Below, piece by piece: positions 44,306-57,490 of a stretch of DNA of 64,000 nucleotides; position 1 is the stretch's first letter; every line of letters begins with the position of its first letter. Under the pieces are notes generated by a model that had not been told where the DNA came from, made no database searches, and was given only the letters and a program-made list of their open reading frames with translations. A program made the position numbers and the translations under genes. The DNA lies in assembly GCA_037043015.1 (NCBI GenBank), contig CM073322.1, positions 17,557,601 through 17,621,600 of the forward strand. The letters are read 5' to 3'. The stretch comes from Bryum argenteum (Eukaryota; Streptophyta; Bryopsida; Bryales; Bryaceae).

Positions 44306-47300
44306 CTACAATCGTGTTTCCCCTATTTTAGAGGTGAATGCTTGAATCTTTGTATAATCATTCTGTCGTACGTGAGGGAAGAGATTTAGAAGATGGTTAG
44401 ACATGAAGTCATGTCTAGTCAAGATTCCGATAATCGGTTGACCCTGCAAATAACAAAAGCAAAAAAAGTTAATGATTGCTCACAGCATTAGCATGTTCAC
44501 TAGAAACGTAAAATGCTTGTGTTTATAAACTGTACTATTGTTCTATAAGTACGATTTTGTCAAAATCTTCATCATGGACTTTACGTTAGATGTCATTTGC
44601 TCTAACGACATCAATAACCGCAACACACCCAAGTTACACGTCCAGACTATGCATGTTGAAAAAGATGTTGTCAAAGTTACGGATCATTCTGACAAAGTGC
44701 AAGTGTACTTGAATATGACCCAAAAAAAAAACCGACTCTTCTTTCACTAAAAGTGAAGATTGCAATGAACAGGACGGGTAATGAAAGGTTGTGTGCATGC
44801 AAATTACCTCAGAGGTCCTCGGCACGACACAAAGGTGTCGAAGGCCGAGCTGTCGAAACAACGTGTAAGCTTTGGCAAGTGACATGGTCTCGACCACAGT
44901 GTAAGGCGAAGTGTTGGAAACCTCGTGAACATCCAGAAACATCTCCTCCTCAGCAGGAGTCAACTCAATATCCTGGATGGTCAGTCCCTTCCCTGAGCCG
45001 GGTTTGGCAAATTCTGCCGAAGTAACAAGGCTGCCTTGCTCTGGCGAGTGAGCAGCCTTCATTTCTAAGAAATGCTTCTTCTTCAGCAACACGAGAAGGT
45101 GAGACCTCAGCACAAGGCCCAGCAGCACAGGCTTGCCACTATGCTCAATATCGTCATCCACGACTGGAAATGCGTGATGCTTTGTGTCCCTCAAAACCTC
45201 CACGATCGTACCCACACGTTCCACTTTGGAGAACCAAATCAACGGTTGGGTGATTGCATCACGGGCTGAGAGATGGCTCATGAACCGCGGAGGGTGCGCT
45301 TCCAGGAAGGGAATTCCCTTGATATGTACATGGAGCGAGTACAGGCCGTCGTTGAAGCAGTCGCCCACGGTCTTCGAAATCAGCAGGACAAGCATGATGA
45401 GAGGGAGCAGCAGTAGATTGTTCGTAAGCTCCAGCAAGATGATGCACAGGGAGACAGTCATCCGCATTGACCCTCCCAGAAAGGAGGCTGCTCCCAGAAG
45501 AGCGTATACTCCCTCATCAAAGGTCCCCCTCGTGTAGAACATCCCCATGATCATGCCTACAATCCTGCCGTATGTGGCGCCACAGAGGATGGCCGGGACA
45601 AAAAGACCAGAAGGCACTGCGATGCCGTAAGTGAGAAGCGCCAGTGAGTATGCAGATCCCAGGTAGAGTAACAGTGAGCTGAACTGAAACTCCCCGTTCG
45701 TGCCCTTGCTGAACAAGTTTCGCACTGTGTCCTCGTTCGTGTTGAAGAAAAGGCCGGCCAAATCGTTGTAGCTTCCTGCAGGGCAATGGAAGTTCTTGAA
45801 GTTTCCGGCGCGACCGTAGGTAGGGCACGACTTTTCCCCGGGTATGGAGTCGTGATCTGGGCATGGCCGACAGGTCGCTAACCATGGCAGTCCGAAACTG
45901 CATATTGAGGTTATGAGAGCCACGATCACTGCTTGAATTATTTTGGCAAATTTCCCCTTCCTGCAAAACCAGTCACCTGATCAGAGACCGCATGGAATGT
46001 CAGAAAGCAATGGCCTCGAGTTGAGAGATCATCTTACCTTTTTAGCCACCAGGCGCTCCACACAATGATCTTGGCATTGATCTGGTTGAAAAGGCTGCCA
46101 AGCACGCCCCCGAGCACTCCCAAAACAACCACTGGAATGAGCTCATTCAAACCGTAGTTGTCTTGCACTCCACTCACGTCGAACATAATCAAGCCGCCTT
46201 CACCAGCCAGCCCACAGTGTCCCTGTTTACACCACGAGATCCCCGTCCGTAGAATCACAGCAACCACGGCGGAGGTGAAGAATGCCCTCCATAACAAGGG
46301 ACCTCGCCACCTGTAAATGACAATGTACGAATTTAGCAACAGCAAGCGAGAGCAGACGAAGTACCTGCACGCACTATATTTCAATGCAACAATGTGATGG
46401 AGAAAGTAGGCGGCAGTACCATGAGGTAACCTCCTCCAATGCAAATAGCACACCTCCTACCGGTGCACGAAATGCTGCTGCAACTCCAGCAGCGGCTCCA
46501 CAAGTCACGAGATCGCGCCGATCTCGATCATTCTTTAGGTAGCGCAGCCACTTGCAGGTCAAGCCATACCGAGTGGTCCCTCCCTGGCCAAGAAGTGAAG
46601 CAATGCAGGCGCCTACATGTACAAGAGGGCCTTCCTTTCCCACAATCAATCCACCAGATACAGAGCCTATGCTCCCAAGAATCTGCATACACATCAAAAC
46701 AAGCATAAATTGCTTGCGCCTTTCCTTTGCTGTCCAGATCACTTTAAAAAAAAAAAAAAAAAAATGAGGAAGCCTAGGGTTGCAATCAAAGACCTGCCTT
46801 ACCAATTCTCAAAGGGGAAAAAAGGATTCAGGATGGATACTCACCTTAACAAAGAGCGTCTTTATAGAAAATATATTAGGAGTGTCAACGCCGTTTAGGT
46901 ACGCCTTTACTTCAGGAATGCCTGACCCTGCTGCAGAAGGGCCGATATAGACACAAAGTAAAGCGGCGGCCATAACCAAGAACATGTTGACGCCGGCATA
47001 TACCACGAAAGCCATGATAAAGCTGCAACACATTCAGCTTAAATCCGTCAGAACTTGCTCAGAAAAATTGCAAAGCCATAGACTATTGAAACAAAAAAAT
47101 TCCTAATTATCATGTAAATAGTGACCAGCTGCAAAGAATCCACAAGGCATTGAAAAAGAGGAACCAATACGCTGATGAAAGATTCCCTCCGAGCAATTTA
47201 GAGGCAGGATTCACCAAGCGAAAGCAAATTTCAGCTACCTACGATTGAAAAGCAGGATCACAGGCTAGAAGAAAAGAATCTTACTTTTCTGAATTCATAA

Positions 47301-48098
47301 ATCTCACTGTAAACTGGAATTTCAGTCCCGCAATGTTCTCGACAGCAATGTTGATCCCTAAGGCAGCTATCGCCGTCAGAATGCCGACAAAAAACACAAA
47401 TGCCCATTTCACAACGACGTATTGAACAATCTCGCTTCTCGTCCTCGAACGCCAATCTTGTCGGAAGAGTTCGTTCTCTACGAGCCTGCAAAACATCGGA
47501 TTCGGAGGTCAGAGAAAAAGTTCAGTAGCAAACAAAAATCGCTTACAGATTCCTACGTGCGCTGTCAACGTCAATTGGAATCTTCGCACACTTCGTTACC
47601 GAGACGTGCACTTCGTTACCAAAACAGGGTGCTTCATTGATCTGCCAAGATCTGAATCTCCGGAACAAGTCGGTCCAAACAACCTGGATTCATAAAGAAT
47701 CGAAAGATAGAGCTGCTATTGGACTCTTAATACAATTCAGCGTTGCTTTTTGCAACAAAAGTCGGAAAACTGCAATCGGGATCTGCCGCCACGACAAGAT
47801 TCTACTCTCTCCAACTCCAAACCAAGAAATGTAACCACATTTCAAGTAGCAACTCCGTTTCACAGAAATTTACAAATAGAAAGAAGAGCGGGAAAAGACC
47901 GACAAAGAGGCGCTCCCTCCCGACTTACTCGAAATCGAGGCTCTCGATCGGCGCCACTTTCGTGCCTATCTCGGCCTGATGCATGGCAGCATTCCTAGGA
48001 GAGGCTTTCAACTTCTCATCCAACAAAGGTTCGTACAAATCAAGCTGCGGAGGCGACTGGACGGCCGCCTCTCGATGATCATTCTCCTTTCCTCCCAT
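44306..48098 (-). CDS. CLC: CLC chloride/proton antiporter (plant CLC-c/a type)
   Basis: Seven exons on the reverse strand: 48098-47929, 47485-47285, 47022-46845, 46682-46420, 46310-46038, 45960-44808, 44443-44306; all GT-AG, phases agree, 791 residues as in Arabidopsis tonoplast CLCs. The core is 'IESLDFELVENELFRQDW' and a first TM, then the anion-filter motif GSGIPE with Ser157, gating Glu200 in GKEGP, and the LEE at 266-267 (probable proton Glu), so an exchanger is expected. Ser in the filter is the chloride-preferring form; Pro is found in the nitrate type (CLCa). The C-terminal half has two CBS domains (LSARDAITQPLIWFSKVE… and EVSNTSPYTVVETMSLAKAYTLFRQLGLRHLCVV, then GQPIIGILTRHDFM). The vacuolar membrane is the likely site. 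The start is the first ATG of the frame (GCCATGGGAGG). Confidence 0.95.
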
Positions 48099-48288
48099 GG
48101 CTACTCTCAACTTCCACCTCTCTTCGACAACAACTTCCTCATCCTCACAAAAACAATAACCGCAAACCCAGCCTCGCAATCAATTCCGAATCGTGACACT
48201 GAGAGACGAGAGGGAGATGGACTGAACAACACTCAACAGACAGCCAGCTATTTGCTTCCACTAATTAAGGAGCTAATCCCGTGGGTTC

Positions 48289-48297
48289 CAACTATAT
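48289..48297 (-). promoter_or_regulatory. Candidate TATA box of the CLC gene
   Basis: On the reverse strand ATTATATAG lies about 190 bp upstream of the CLC ATG, leaving a plausible leader of about 160 nt. Confidence 0.5.
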
Positions 48298-50118
48298 AAT
48301 CAGGGCTTCTCTTCAGTTGGAACTTGGTATCGTGAGAAGAAAGCTATAACACCATGTGTTGCGCCAGATCAGATCTGCATGAACAGGAGTTGTACCAAAG
48401 ATGAACTGGCTATAAATAAACTATCCGATGGCAAGAAATTCCTCCAAACTTCACACCGTCGATAGTGCCACACAATTTGGACCGCCTCGGAGGGGCATTG
48501 CTTTTCCTTTCCCCCTCCCTGTCACTGTTCAATCCGGTCACATTCATGGCCCTCGCACATGGCTATGCGGGCGTCGGCCATCGCCCAGCCGCACCTGCTT
48601 TTAATAGACGCCGTGTGCTCCCGGCCAGACCGCGGCTGGACTGCCACTCCGGCGACCGGGCTGCTGCTCCGGCGATCGGGCTGCCCGTCCTTTGTTACCC
48701 AGCCTCGTAAATTCCAATCCACAAACTGCAATCACACCCACGTAAACTCCCGGTGACACCCACGTAAACGCCTGGTGGGTTGACAGGTTTTCCCCGGGCC
48801 CCCGCATTCTGGTTCCCTATCGAAGTTTCCAACTTGAGAACTTGCCACCACTTGGCATCCATGACCTTGGATGTTACATAATCCTATTTTGGATTGAATT
48901 TATAATTTATTATATTGTATCACTTGTCATGCATGGTTTTAACTATGGTCTTAGGTGTTACATGTCCAAAAATTAATTGGTTTCATTATTTTTATCATAC
49001 CTGTTAATTTTGTAGTACATACGTGGATTCTATCCAAGTTAAAAAAGTATAAGTGGTTCTTAAGAATTACCTCATGCACTCCGATTCAACTATTGGTGCT
49101 TGAGATCATAATATCATATTCAATACAAAACAAAGTATCTATCTTAAATAATAGATAATCAATAGTTTATAAGACGATGCGAAAATGATTATTTATGTGA
49201 TATTTGCAGGAATAAGATGTTAGATAGATGGATGGATATACAAATAGATGGATGGATTTATGAATGGATGGATCGATAGATTGATAAATAGATAATTGGA
49301 TAGATGGATGGATACAGTCGATGGATATTTATATGGATAATAGCCAAGCATTTTTTTAAAACTAAATTGAAGCAAACTACATGAAGAGAGAAAACAAGAG
49401 TTCTCGAAAAGAAATGGGCAGTAGTTGGAGGTGAAAGGGGTTCAATTGGTGATTACTGCTAATCAGTTACTCATGTGTGACAGGTAAATTTTCATTCTTA
49501 AAAAAATGATTTTTGAAGTTTGAAAGTTTGAAATTGGTTCAGTCTTGCCGGGGGGCTGCGGACTGTAGAGAACCGATTTTTGGGGGTTAATTAAATAAAG
49601 GATGATTGCTGCCAGTAATAACAACCGGCTTCATGGCCCAATAGAATCTGCCATTTTGAGATAGGCTCCTGGATCTGGGCACCAACCAAGAATGATGGTC
49701 CTTTGAGTTAGGGTGCTGTTAAAGCCACCCTTTCAAGAGTACTGATCTATTTAAGCTTGGAGTATTGAAACTGCACCTAACCCAATTTTATCCAAAGTCT
49801 TTAAATGGTAATAAAAGTTTCAAGTCAGAATGTAAAGTATACCCTACCCCCTCCAAGGGAGTAAGGGCGTGATTTTTGGAAAATTTGGTCATTTTTGAAA
49901 AATTATTCTAACCATATGGTATTATAGGTGACATGGCTATAGTTGTATACATGGGGTTAAAAAAAGGATTTCTAACATATATATTTATAATAAATTAGAC
50001 ATAGGTCACACATAATGAGACGCGTCGTAGCGGTACCCATATCATGCCCTTACCCAAGGGCTCATTACCATGTGAGACATGTCCCTGGTGAAGGCCCTTG
50101 AAAAATCATGGGCCACTA
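48298..50118. other. Intergenic, no gene recognised
   Basis: GC-richer until about 48.8 kb, then AT-rich with the GATG/GATA repeat. At about 49.86-50.05 kb the sequence resembles, inverted, the 360-500 region (CCATATGGTATTATAGGTGA… and ATACATGGGGTTAAA), a dispersed repeat of unknown class. Confidence 0.45.
49222..49325. repeat. Degenerate (GATG/GATA)n microsatellite
   Basis: About 100 bp of ATGGATGGAT and GATAGAT tetranucleotides with interruptions. Confidence 0.88.
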
Positions 50119-51336
50119 TTAACCCCTAACTCTCCTTGTTGCAAAATGGTCTAAGTCACAAAAATTGACTTTCCTCTAGAAAAACGACATTTTGGATGTA
50201 CATCAGAAACTTTGAAGAGCCATATCTTCTTCATCAAAGGTTCGTTTTGGATGAAATCACTTGGATTAGGTTCCAAATCAAGTCTAGTTTGTGTTGTAAA
50301 ATTTTCAAGCTCATACAATAAATTATGAATTAATGGAATGCACTTTAGTGAAGACTACTCTTGTTTTTGGGTTTCCAAGCATGGGGCATGTATTACCATT
50401 GCAAGCCAATTATGTGAAATTAAAAATAGTTTTTCATGCTTTTCTTTTTCATGGTCATGATCTTAAGGTGATTCTTAACAACTTTGTAGTGAGAAGTTTT
50501 TTGATCCAAATGATTTTGCTATTGGATTTGCAATGATATTTTGTCAACAGAAAAAGTGAGAAAATGGATGATATTTGAGGAGCTATATCTCCCTCATCCA
50601 CCGTTGGATTTCAACCTAATTTTTTGGAATGGCCTCCAATTAGAGTCTAGTCTAAGTGGTAGAAACCTTAACAAGATCGAAGATGTTTTGAAGATAAGGC
50701 ATGAAATTGAATGCAAAGGGTCTAGTTTTGGACTATTTCTCCTTTGTAAAATGTTCGGTAGTTTTTACCATTGCATGGCTTTTATTTGAGCCAAGAAATT
50801 TTTTTGATGAATTTTTGTTGGGTAAAGGACTTATTAAGATGAAGGTGAACATCTTTCTAGTTGGTGATTTTTTCATTGCAATAGGTATATTGGTAGCATT
50901 TCCACCTCAAAGTGAAAATGATGAAATTTTGCAATTTGTTTTTGCTATTAATATGTTATGATCTCCCGATCTATAAGGCCCTATGACTCAAATTTTGGTC
51001 CACATGATCTTCGATAAGTCTATTACAAGTTTGTACGGTTGAGATCTTAATAGCTTCTCTTGTTTTTCATCTATGACGATTTCTATGGAAATGTGCTTTT
51101 CTGCTAAAAATAGGCTTGGGCGTTTAGGGGTTAAGCTCAAAAAATCTCAATCCAAGCATTATTTGAAAGATTCAACCGTAAGATCTCAAAGTTCGCTTGA
51201 CATTCTTCTCACAAACCAAATTTGAATCGTTCATTCTTTCTCATCTGTGAGATTATAATGGTCAAAGTTGGCTGAGTTTTTCCCCTGCGGGAACCTCCAA
51301 AACCCGTTTCGGGTTTTAAGGAGAGTTAGGGGTTAA
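50119..51336. mobile_element. P1-like element (copy f) split by a P2-class insertion
   Basis: The outer ends TTAACCCCTAACTCTCCTT (50119) and AAGGAGAGTTAGGGGTTAA (to 51336) are inverted repeats. P1 interior sequence follows the inner break ('CTCAATCCAAGCATT', 'TTCAACCGTAAGATCTCAAAG', 'GAGATTATAATGGTCAAAG'). Between about 50181 and 51134 lies P2 sequence. The outer element is therefore older than the inner one. Confidence 0.72.
50181..51134. mobile_element. P2-class element (copy b) nested in P1f
   Basis: It is nearly the same as P2a (3.2-4.2 kb): for example 50541-50961 and 3582-4002 differ at only a handful of positions by eye. The right end GGGCGTTTAGGGGTTAA is intact. The extreme left end has been lost (sequence begins with AAAAACGACATTTTGGATG). 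Confidence 0.72.
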
Positions 51337-51725
51337 GGAAAGATCATGAAGGGCCATTCACATGTCTTTTCATAAAATCCAAATATAAGTCCTCCATTTG
51401 AGAAAATAGTGGTTCTTCATTTGACGGAGAACTATACATTCTAAGAAAGGTAGAGACAAGAGGACAAAGCCTCTGAATTTGGATTATGGGGTCTCTTTTT
51501 ATTTCAAGGGCTTGCCACCTCTCCTTGGCAAGCCCTTGAAATATTACGGATTCCTGCAAAACTAATTATTACTTGTCAAATTCTTAGAAGATGAATGACT
51601 TCAAAGAAGGTCCGATTTAAAGCATCCTGCTGCGACGGACTAGCCCCAATTCCAACGAGGACAACGTTAGAGAGTTGAATACTATTGTAACTGAATTTGT
51701 TTGTGAACAACTTGATGGAGGTTGA
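51337..51725. other. Intergenic with a short inverted repeat
   Basis: TTTCAAGGGCTTGCCA at about 51499 and TGGCAAGCCCTTGAAA at about 51526 form a short perfect hairpin. No gene. Confidence 0.5.
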
Positions 51726-52094
51726 TTAACCCTTAAAGGCGCCTGTCAGCCCCTCGGGTTGTTTTCCAACAGAATCTTCCCTGTAGCTCTTTTGATTCTC
51801 AAATTTTCACTTATTTTTTTATATCAATCTGGTCACCTTTTTGTGATGCATTTACAAAGTGAAATCCTACAATTCAAATTGCAATTTGTATGAGTGATTT
51901 GTGCTTTGAAAGGATTGTGGTAGGTAGGTTGGGATTGCACAAAACCTTGTAGGAGGTTGCAAACTCATCATTGATTGGTTCATTCATGCTGCCCAAGTTC
52001 AAAAAGTGCACTATTCATGTTACCCAAGTCCAAAAGATGTTGAGATCCAATTTCAGGCTGCCCATTGACGAATGGAAGGACCTTTAAGGGTTAA
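51726..52094. mobile_element. TTAA-flanked element, class Q (copy 1)
   Basis: Left end TTAACCCTTAAAGGCGCC, right end GGACCTTTAAGGGTTAA. Subterminal 'CAGCCCCTCGGGTTGTTTTCC' and the internal blocks 'GGATTGTGGTAGGTAGGTTGG' and 'GCCCAAGTTCAAAAAGTGCAC' recur in all Q copies. Non-coding. Confidence 0.75.
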
Positions 52095-55000
52095 CGTATC
52101 ATATGGGCAAGTACAAGCTGGATTTACATCATCAATCAGCAAGTGCTCAAAATCATCCTGAAGGAACTTAAGTGAATGGAAGAATCTTGTGTTTGGAAAG
52201 TGTTTGGGGGAGTGGCCAAAAGAATTCATCTACACTAAACCGAGATACCTCCAACATTAACAATATCCACATCCAACTCCTTGAAACTACTTTTATTAGA
52301 CAGATATAGGTGCCAAAGTTGAATATTTCCCAAGTACCAAAACTCTTTAGATGTACTTAAATAGTACTAGGAGCATCTTGACAACCTCAGAGCTTAAAAA
52401 AACCATGCATCTCGCAACACGTATGTACTCATACAACAAAAGAACAACAAGGACCACATACTAAAAAAGCTGTTTTGGTGCCGAAGTGGTGGTGAGGGAT
52501 TAGAATTACGAAACAACAAGACACGTAGCAAGCGTAAACTACGGACACAGAGCTGCACACAGAAACAAAACAAACGGGCAAGCGGGGGTGGCACAAAAGC
52601 ATTCGGTGCTTGTTGGAGGGACTCCGCGGCATGCGGCGCGTGGCCGGAGCCTCGGGCAATGATAAGACAGGATCAGGATCTTCGGTACTAACTTACTGGC
52701 CCTGCTCTGGCCGGGGAGGGTACCGATAGAAATTACAATACAGTTGAGTGGAGTTGAGGGCAAGGAACGGATGATTCAAGCAGAATCGTGGCCAGAGCTC
52801 TGACGAATCAATGGTGGTACACGTGACCAGTTGGAGTGTGGCAGCTGCTTTCACCGGCACAGCGAATCGCACTGATCTTGGAGCTTGCATTCAATTTGCT
52901 GTCGCTGCTTTGCGAGGTTTTACTGTAACTTGCCGGACCAGGCTGCTGCCCGGTCATCAGAGTTCGTTATCCGGCGAACTTGTAATTTCTTTTCCCTGTT
53001 TGTAAAGTGAGAGTGAAAGTGCTCGGAAGGTGACCAGTGGGTTTACCGTACTGTACGCCAATCATGCGTTTGTGAGATTCTGAGTATCTCTTTGCTCAAA
53101 GTAACAGAGAAAAGTAGCTGGGGGCGGTGTGATTTTGAACAACTTTATTCTAGAAGAAAGTGATTTGTGCATGGAACAGGTTGTTGTTTCTCCGTGAGCA
53201 TGCCTTCTGTTCCGGTACGAGAGAAGAAGGGCCGGTATTATTTGGTTTAAGTGTGTAGCATCTTCACTTATGGGTGTGATTAGATTAGAAATCTTGTATT
53301 ACCAGTTTGGGGTGTGTTGTGTTCCGTGAATATGTTTGTGTGTCACTAATACCAATGACCGAGCAACTCAAAGGCTAAGTTGAATAAAATTTCTACAACG
53401 ATGTCGTAAGAAGCCTATTAAGGTGTTAGAGCATCTCTTGTGGCCATGCCGTCCGCCCATTGTAAGAGGGGTGACGGTGTGGCTTGGTGAAAAGTTGAGG
53501 TCCATCTTGGGCTCACGGCAATTCCAGAGCTCCCTTCAAAGCCCCTCCCCCTCTTGTGAAATGGAGCTCTTTTGCACGAAGCACTGCTCCTCCGTGAAGC
53601 ATCAAGGTGACAAGCCCATGTTTGTTCGATCTCTTCCCGTTCTAAGCCTTAGAGTTACTATAGGTAAAATTACAGAATGATTGTAGATTAGTGGCTTTCA
53701 ATACAATAATTGCCGATCAAGCACTGTTCCGCCTAACGTTCAGAAAGTTTCAACCTCGCAAGTTACGACACCTTCAAAAGCACGCAAACATGGATGCACT
53801 TCACATTCTAGAGGGAGGACTTAGTGAGTAGCATATAAGATGCTTTTAGAAAAGTTGAAGGCCAACACGTACAATAGGATTATTTGCAATAAGATTAATG
53901 ATTATTAGCATAGGTGAAATTTTCTCTACCCGTATGAGGTTGCCTTCCTTTCAACTCAAGGGCATGCTATTGATTTTCATTTTTAATGCAACAACCACCA
54001 AAACTATGGTCTCAGATGTTCATACTTCAAGGTTATACCACCCACACCGAGATAGCCAAACTCTTCTTGCACTAAACATCAAGTCAGTTCCTACCTAGCT
54101 ACCAGTGCCTAGAGACAATGAACATGTTAAACTCTATACGATTCCAAAGGGCTTGTGGAGCATCCATACAACAAGATCCACAAATCCTCAATGGCGGTGC
54201 AATGGACTACAGTGCAGCTGTATGGTGAATTCAGCATATGATTGTCAATAGTAAAAAAAAAAATTGACATTAATTAGAAGCAATTTATTCTGAGTCATTT
54301 GAGTACCTGCATATTTTTTTGAAAATGTAAATTTCCAAAAATCTCAACTATTCAGAATTCAAAATTATTTTTGATTGGACTAGCCATCATAGCGATGATG
54401 AATAGTGGATAGCGTGTCGACATGAAGATGCACATCCATAGCCTGCCATGAGCTTTAACTACCAAGCAGAGGTGTGTGCTATTTTTCTTCTTGGTATTAG
54501 GTGAAATAAGGAGCAAGTATGATAGTTGACCATGTGAATTTGAGCTTTCACGCGTGGCCATAGTGTGTGTAATGTGACTCCATTTTACTTCGAGTTTAAT
54601 TTCTCATACTAACTTGTTTGACTTATGTCTTACACACTCCAATTATTTAGTTTTATCCCACGTACCAACCTGAAAGAACCTCTACCCAACCTCTTGAAGC
54701 ACTTAGACCACCCCCTCCCATTCAACCCTAATAAAAGCGATGTGATCAAACACCTACTCCGAATAGGAAACAATCCAAAACACGTCATGCCGTAGAAACA
54801 TCACTAAAAGGATGAAATGAAAGGGACAATTGATAGATCAACTTACTTACTGCAGTCAGTCACAGGAAGTAAGTTCGGGGAGGTGGGGAGGAAGGCGGGA
54901 TGTCGGCTGCGCGCACTTGCCCTGGAGTTGCGTTGCGTTACTTCTGTGACAAGTGATAATGAGCCGCTGTTACCATGATGAGCAAAATAGAGAGAAGCGG

Positions 55001-55864
55001 AGAATCTTCAATGAATACAAGTCTGTCAGTCAGTCAGTCAAGGCCCAATGCCAAAGACCATCTTCCCGGCTCTGCTACGCCACACAAGCCAATTATGCCT
55101 GCACATCCACACAAGCTTGCCCCCCTTGCACCACAAACGATTCCCTTCCAGCTCTGCACCAACAACAACACTTTATCGAGCTTACTCTTACTAGGCCGCC
55201 TTTATTGCCTTGCTCTCTCTCGAGGTACGGTCTCGTACTACTGGTCCTCTCTTACTGAAGCATCTTAGATTCCTCGCACACTTTTATGATCAATCCTGCA
55301 ATCGGACTTAATTCAACCGGTTTTTCTATCATTCTTTGTGGCTGAGACATGATCGTAGGAAGTTTTCTGAGACCATCCGATTAAACTACTCTACTTTTCA
55401 ATCTATCATCCGGTTATTCTGAATGATATCCGCCGTTATACGTATGATAAGTGGTACCCATGGGATGACCGGATGATACTCGGGAAGTTTGGCAGGTGAA
55501 AAGCCTGAACTTCGACTGACTTTCGAATGGCCGCCGGCACTTCGCGTTCATTGCATAGATTAGGCTTCAGTACTGCGGGGATTTTTTGCATACAATGTGA
55601 GTGTGTTGCTTCTCATGCTTTTCTTCTGGTTTTCTATCGCACACGTTTTTCAGTTTTCTTGTTAAAAATTCATTCTGTACTTTTCATCATCATTGTGAGA
55701 ACACGTTGTTCATGTTGAAGATGCAAATGAAAACAAAGTAAGCATCTAAGAAGAGAAACACAAAAGGGAGAGAGTTTTAGATTGAGTACGTGGAGGGGTA
55801 CTAGGAGAAAGAGAAGATGAATAGTACTTCTCTCTCATAGGTCCAAACTTGGGGTGGTATCTTA
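52095..55864. other. Intergenic, no gene recognised
   Basis: Two GC-richer islands (about 52.6-53.0 and 54.9-55.3 kb) have short frames but no recognisable exon. A splice-donor-like CGAG|GTACGG at about 55222 after CT-rich sequence could mark an unseen 5' leader. A (CAGT)n stretch lies at about 55024-55040. None is supported as a gene. Confidence 0.4.
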
Positions 55865-56001
55865 CATTACACAAGAGTTGTTAATTAGTGTTGTAGAGAA
55901 GTTGATTGCGAACCATACACGTCACCATAGTGTTGTAACACTAATCATCAAACCATTACACTAGTTTCCACAAAACACTGATTAACAACTCTTGTGTAGT
56001 G
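55865..56001. mobile_element. Short MITE with CA(T/C)TACACAAGAG ends
   Basis: CATTACACAAGAGTTGTTAA at the left is matched by TTAACAACTCTTGTGTAGTG at the right, one mismatch. A smaller inner palindrome (GTGTTGTAACAC) is present. 137 bp, non-coding. A related end occurs near 8.13 kb. Confidence 0.75.
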
Positions 56002-57490
56002 ATTAAACTCGCTACTAGAACAAATGAGAGCGTATGTATGAATATAAAATTCTCTCGAGTGCTAGTTTGACTTTTTGGCCTTGTGAAGGGGGGGTGTTTT
56101 TGAGCGGAAAAAGGATGTCGAAGCATGAAATGAGTGTTGTGTTGTTGTTAAAAAATCTTGCGGAAAGATCCTCATGAAATACCAAAAGCGTACAAGTTGT
56201 TAAACGTGGCCTTGTACTTGGAGAGAATAACTCACAAAGCCCGAAGTTGAGTTATTATATTTTAGTTCTTTCTTTCAGAGAATTAACAATTATAAAGCAA
56301 ACTGCCACATCTATTGGATTACTGCTGCTGCAGTGACCTTCAGAGAAACGTGCATGTGTGCTATACTGACAATCCTCTTGAACATTTACTTCTGAATTAA
56401 TAAATGTAAATTTAATTGAGGAGCGAAGAGTACTGGGCGAGAGACTTTTTGTAAATTTTTCCAACTTTTCTGCAGAAATATCATGCTCATGCATAATATT
56501 AAGAAATATTATTAAGATGAAAAAGGGACCAAATCAATCATACATGAGATCCTTTTTAAGAATTGAATTTAACAAAGCTCCTGAAGATTCACTCGTGTAT
56601 TGGGTGTTGCTGTACAACCTACTGCTTACAGACAGATGTACACACGAAAGTCAATCCAATGAATAAGGAGGGGCCGCTTTACATGAGGGGTTAAGTCATT
56701 GATGGGGAAATTCTCTCGTGACTGGTCTATTTCCCGAAGCTGTCTACAAGGGCTTTACATGGGGAGTCAAGGCCAACACGGCCACTGCTCCAAAAGTTGG
56801 GAGATACAAGAATGGAAGGCCAATTCATTGCCTAGAGACCATCTTTTGATTTCATTACAAGATTATTATTTCACTAATGTATTTTGTAGTGAACAAATTA
56901 AAAGCATGGATTGTAGAATTGGCCCCACGGGCTTGTTTTTCCTTTTACATGTCGACCCTAAGGGCTTTACATAGGGGGTGGAATTGGGCCTTCACTTTAT
57001 TAGTTGTTTACTATATTCTCCTAGCGGCCCAGTGAGTCAAATGGGCTGAAAATGTGAGTGAATTGACTTGGAATTTTTTTTGGCCTTGACTCCCACATGT
57101 AAAGCGTCCCTAAGGAAGCAAGAAACATACAGTTATAATTGAGTTTTTTCATATTGATATTTCGATTCCTAAAGTCCCTTTTTCAGAGTTTCTCTTGGCA
57201 ATTGCATTGAAATACTGTTCAATGTAACGTGCACTCACACATCTGGCGTGTTCTCCTGCATCATGGGGGCCACGTAGTGTCAGGTATATATCAACTGTCA
57301 TGAGGCATTATCCACACACAAAAAACAATTTTAATTTGTCAATATAGTGAGGTGCTAGCAAGCAATTTTCATGCATAGGGAAAATCAGTAGAAAGCTAGA
57401 ACAAGTGGAATCATCATTTTTGAGCTCTTCTACAATGAGTTATGAATTTTTGAAGTTGGAAATCAGTAGGTGTACCATTGAGAGGACCAA
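56002..57490. other. Intergenic, no gene recognised
   Basis: AT-rich. At about 57360-57450 the sequence GCATAGGGAAAATCAGTAGAAA…ATCATTTTTGAG matches 1853-1945 closely (GCATGGGGAAAATTAGTAGAAA), a dispersed repeat. A GGGGCTTTACATG motif recurs at 56750, 56960 and inverted near 57100. Confidence 0.45.

Noticed and set aside
46746..46764. A-rich run in a CLC intron as a retrotransposon tail
   Set aside because: Only a simple A tract of about 19 is present; no element body or target duplication adjoins it.
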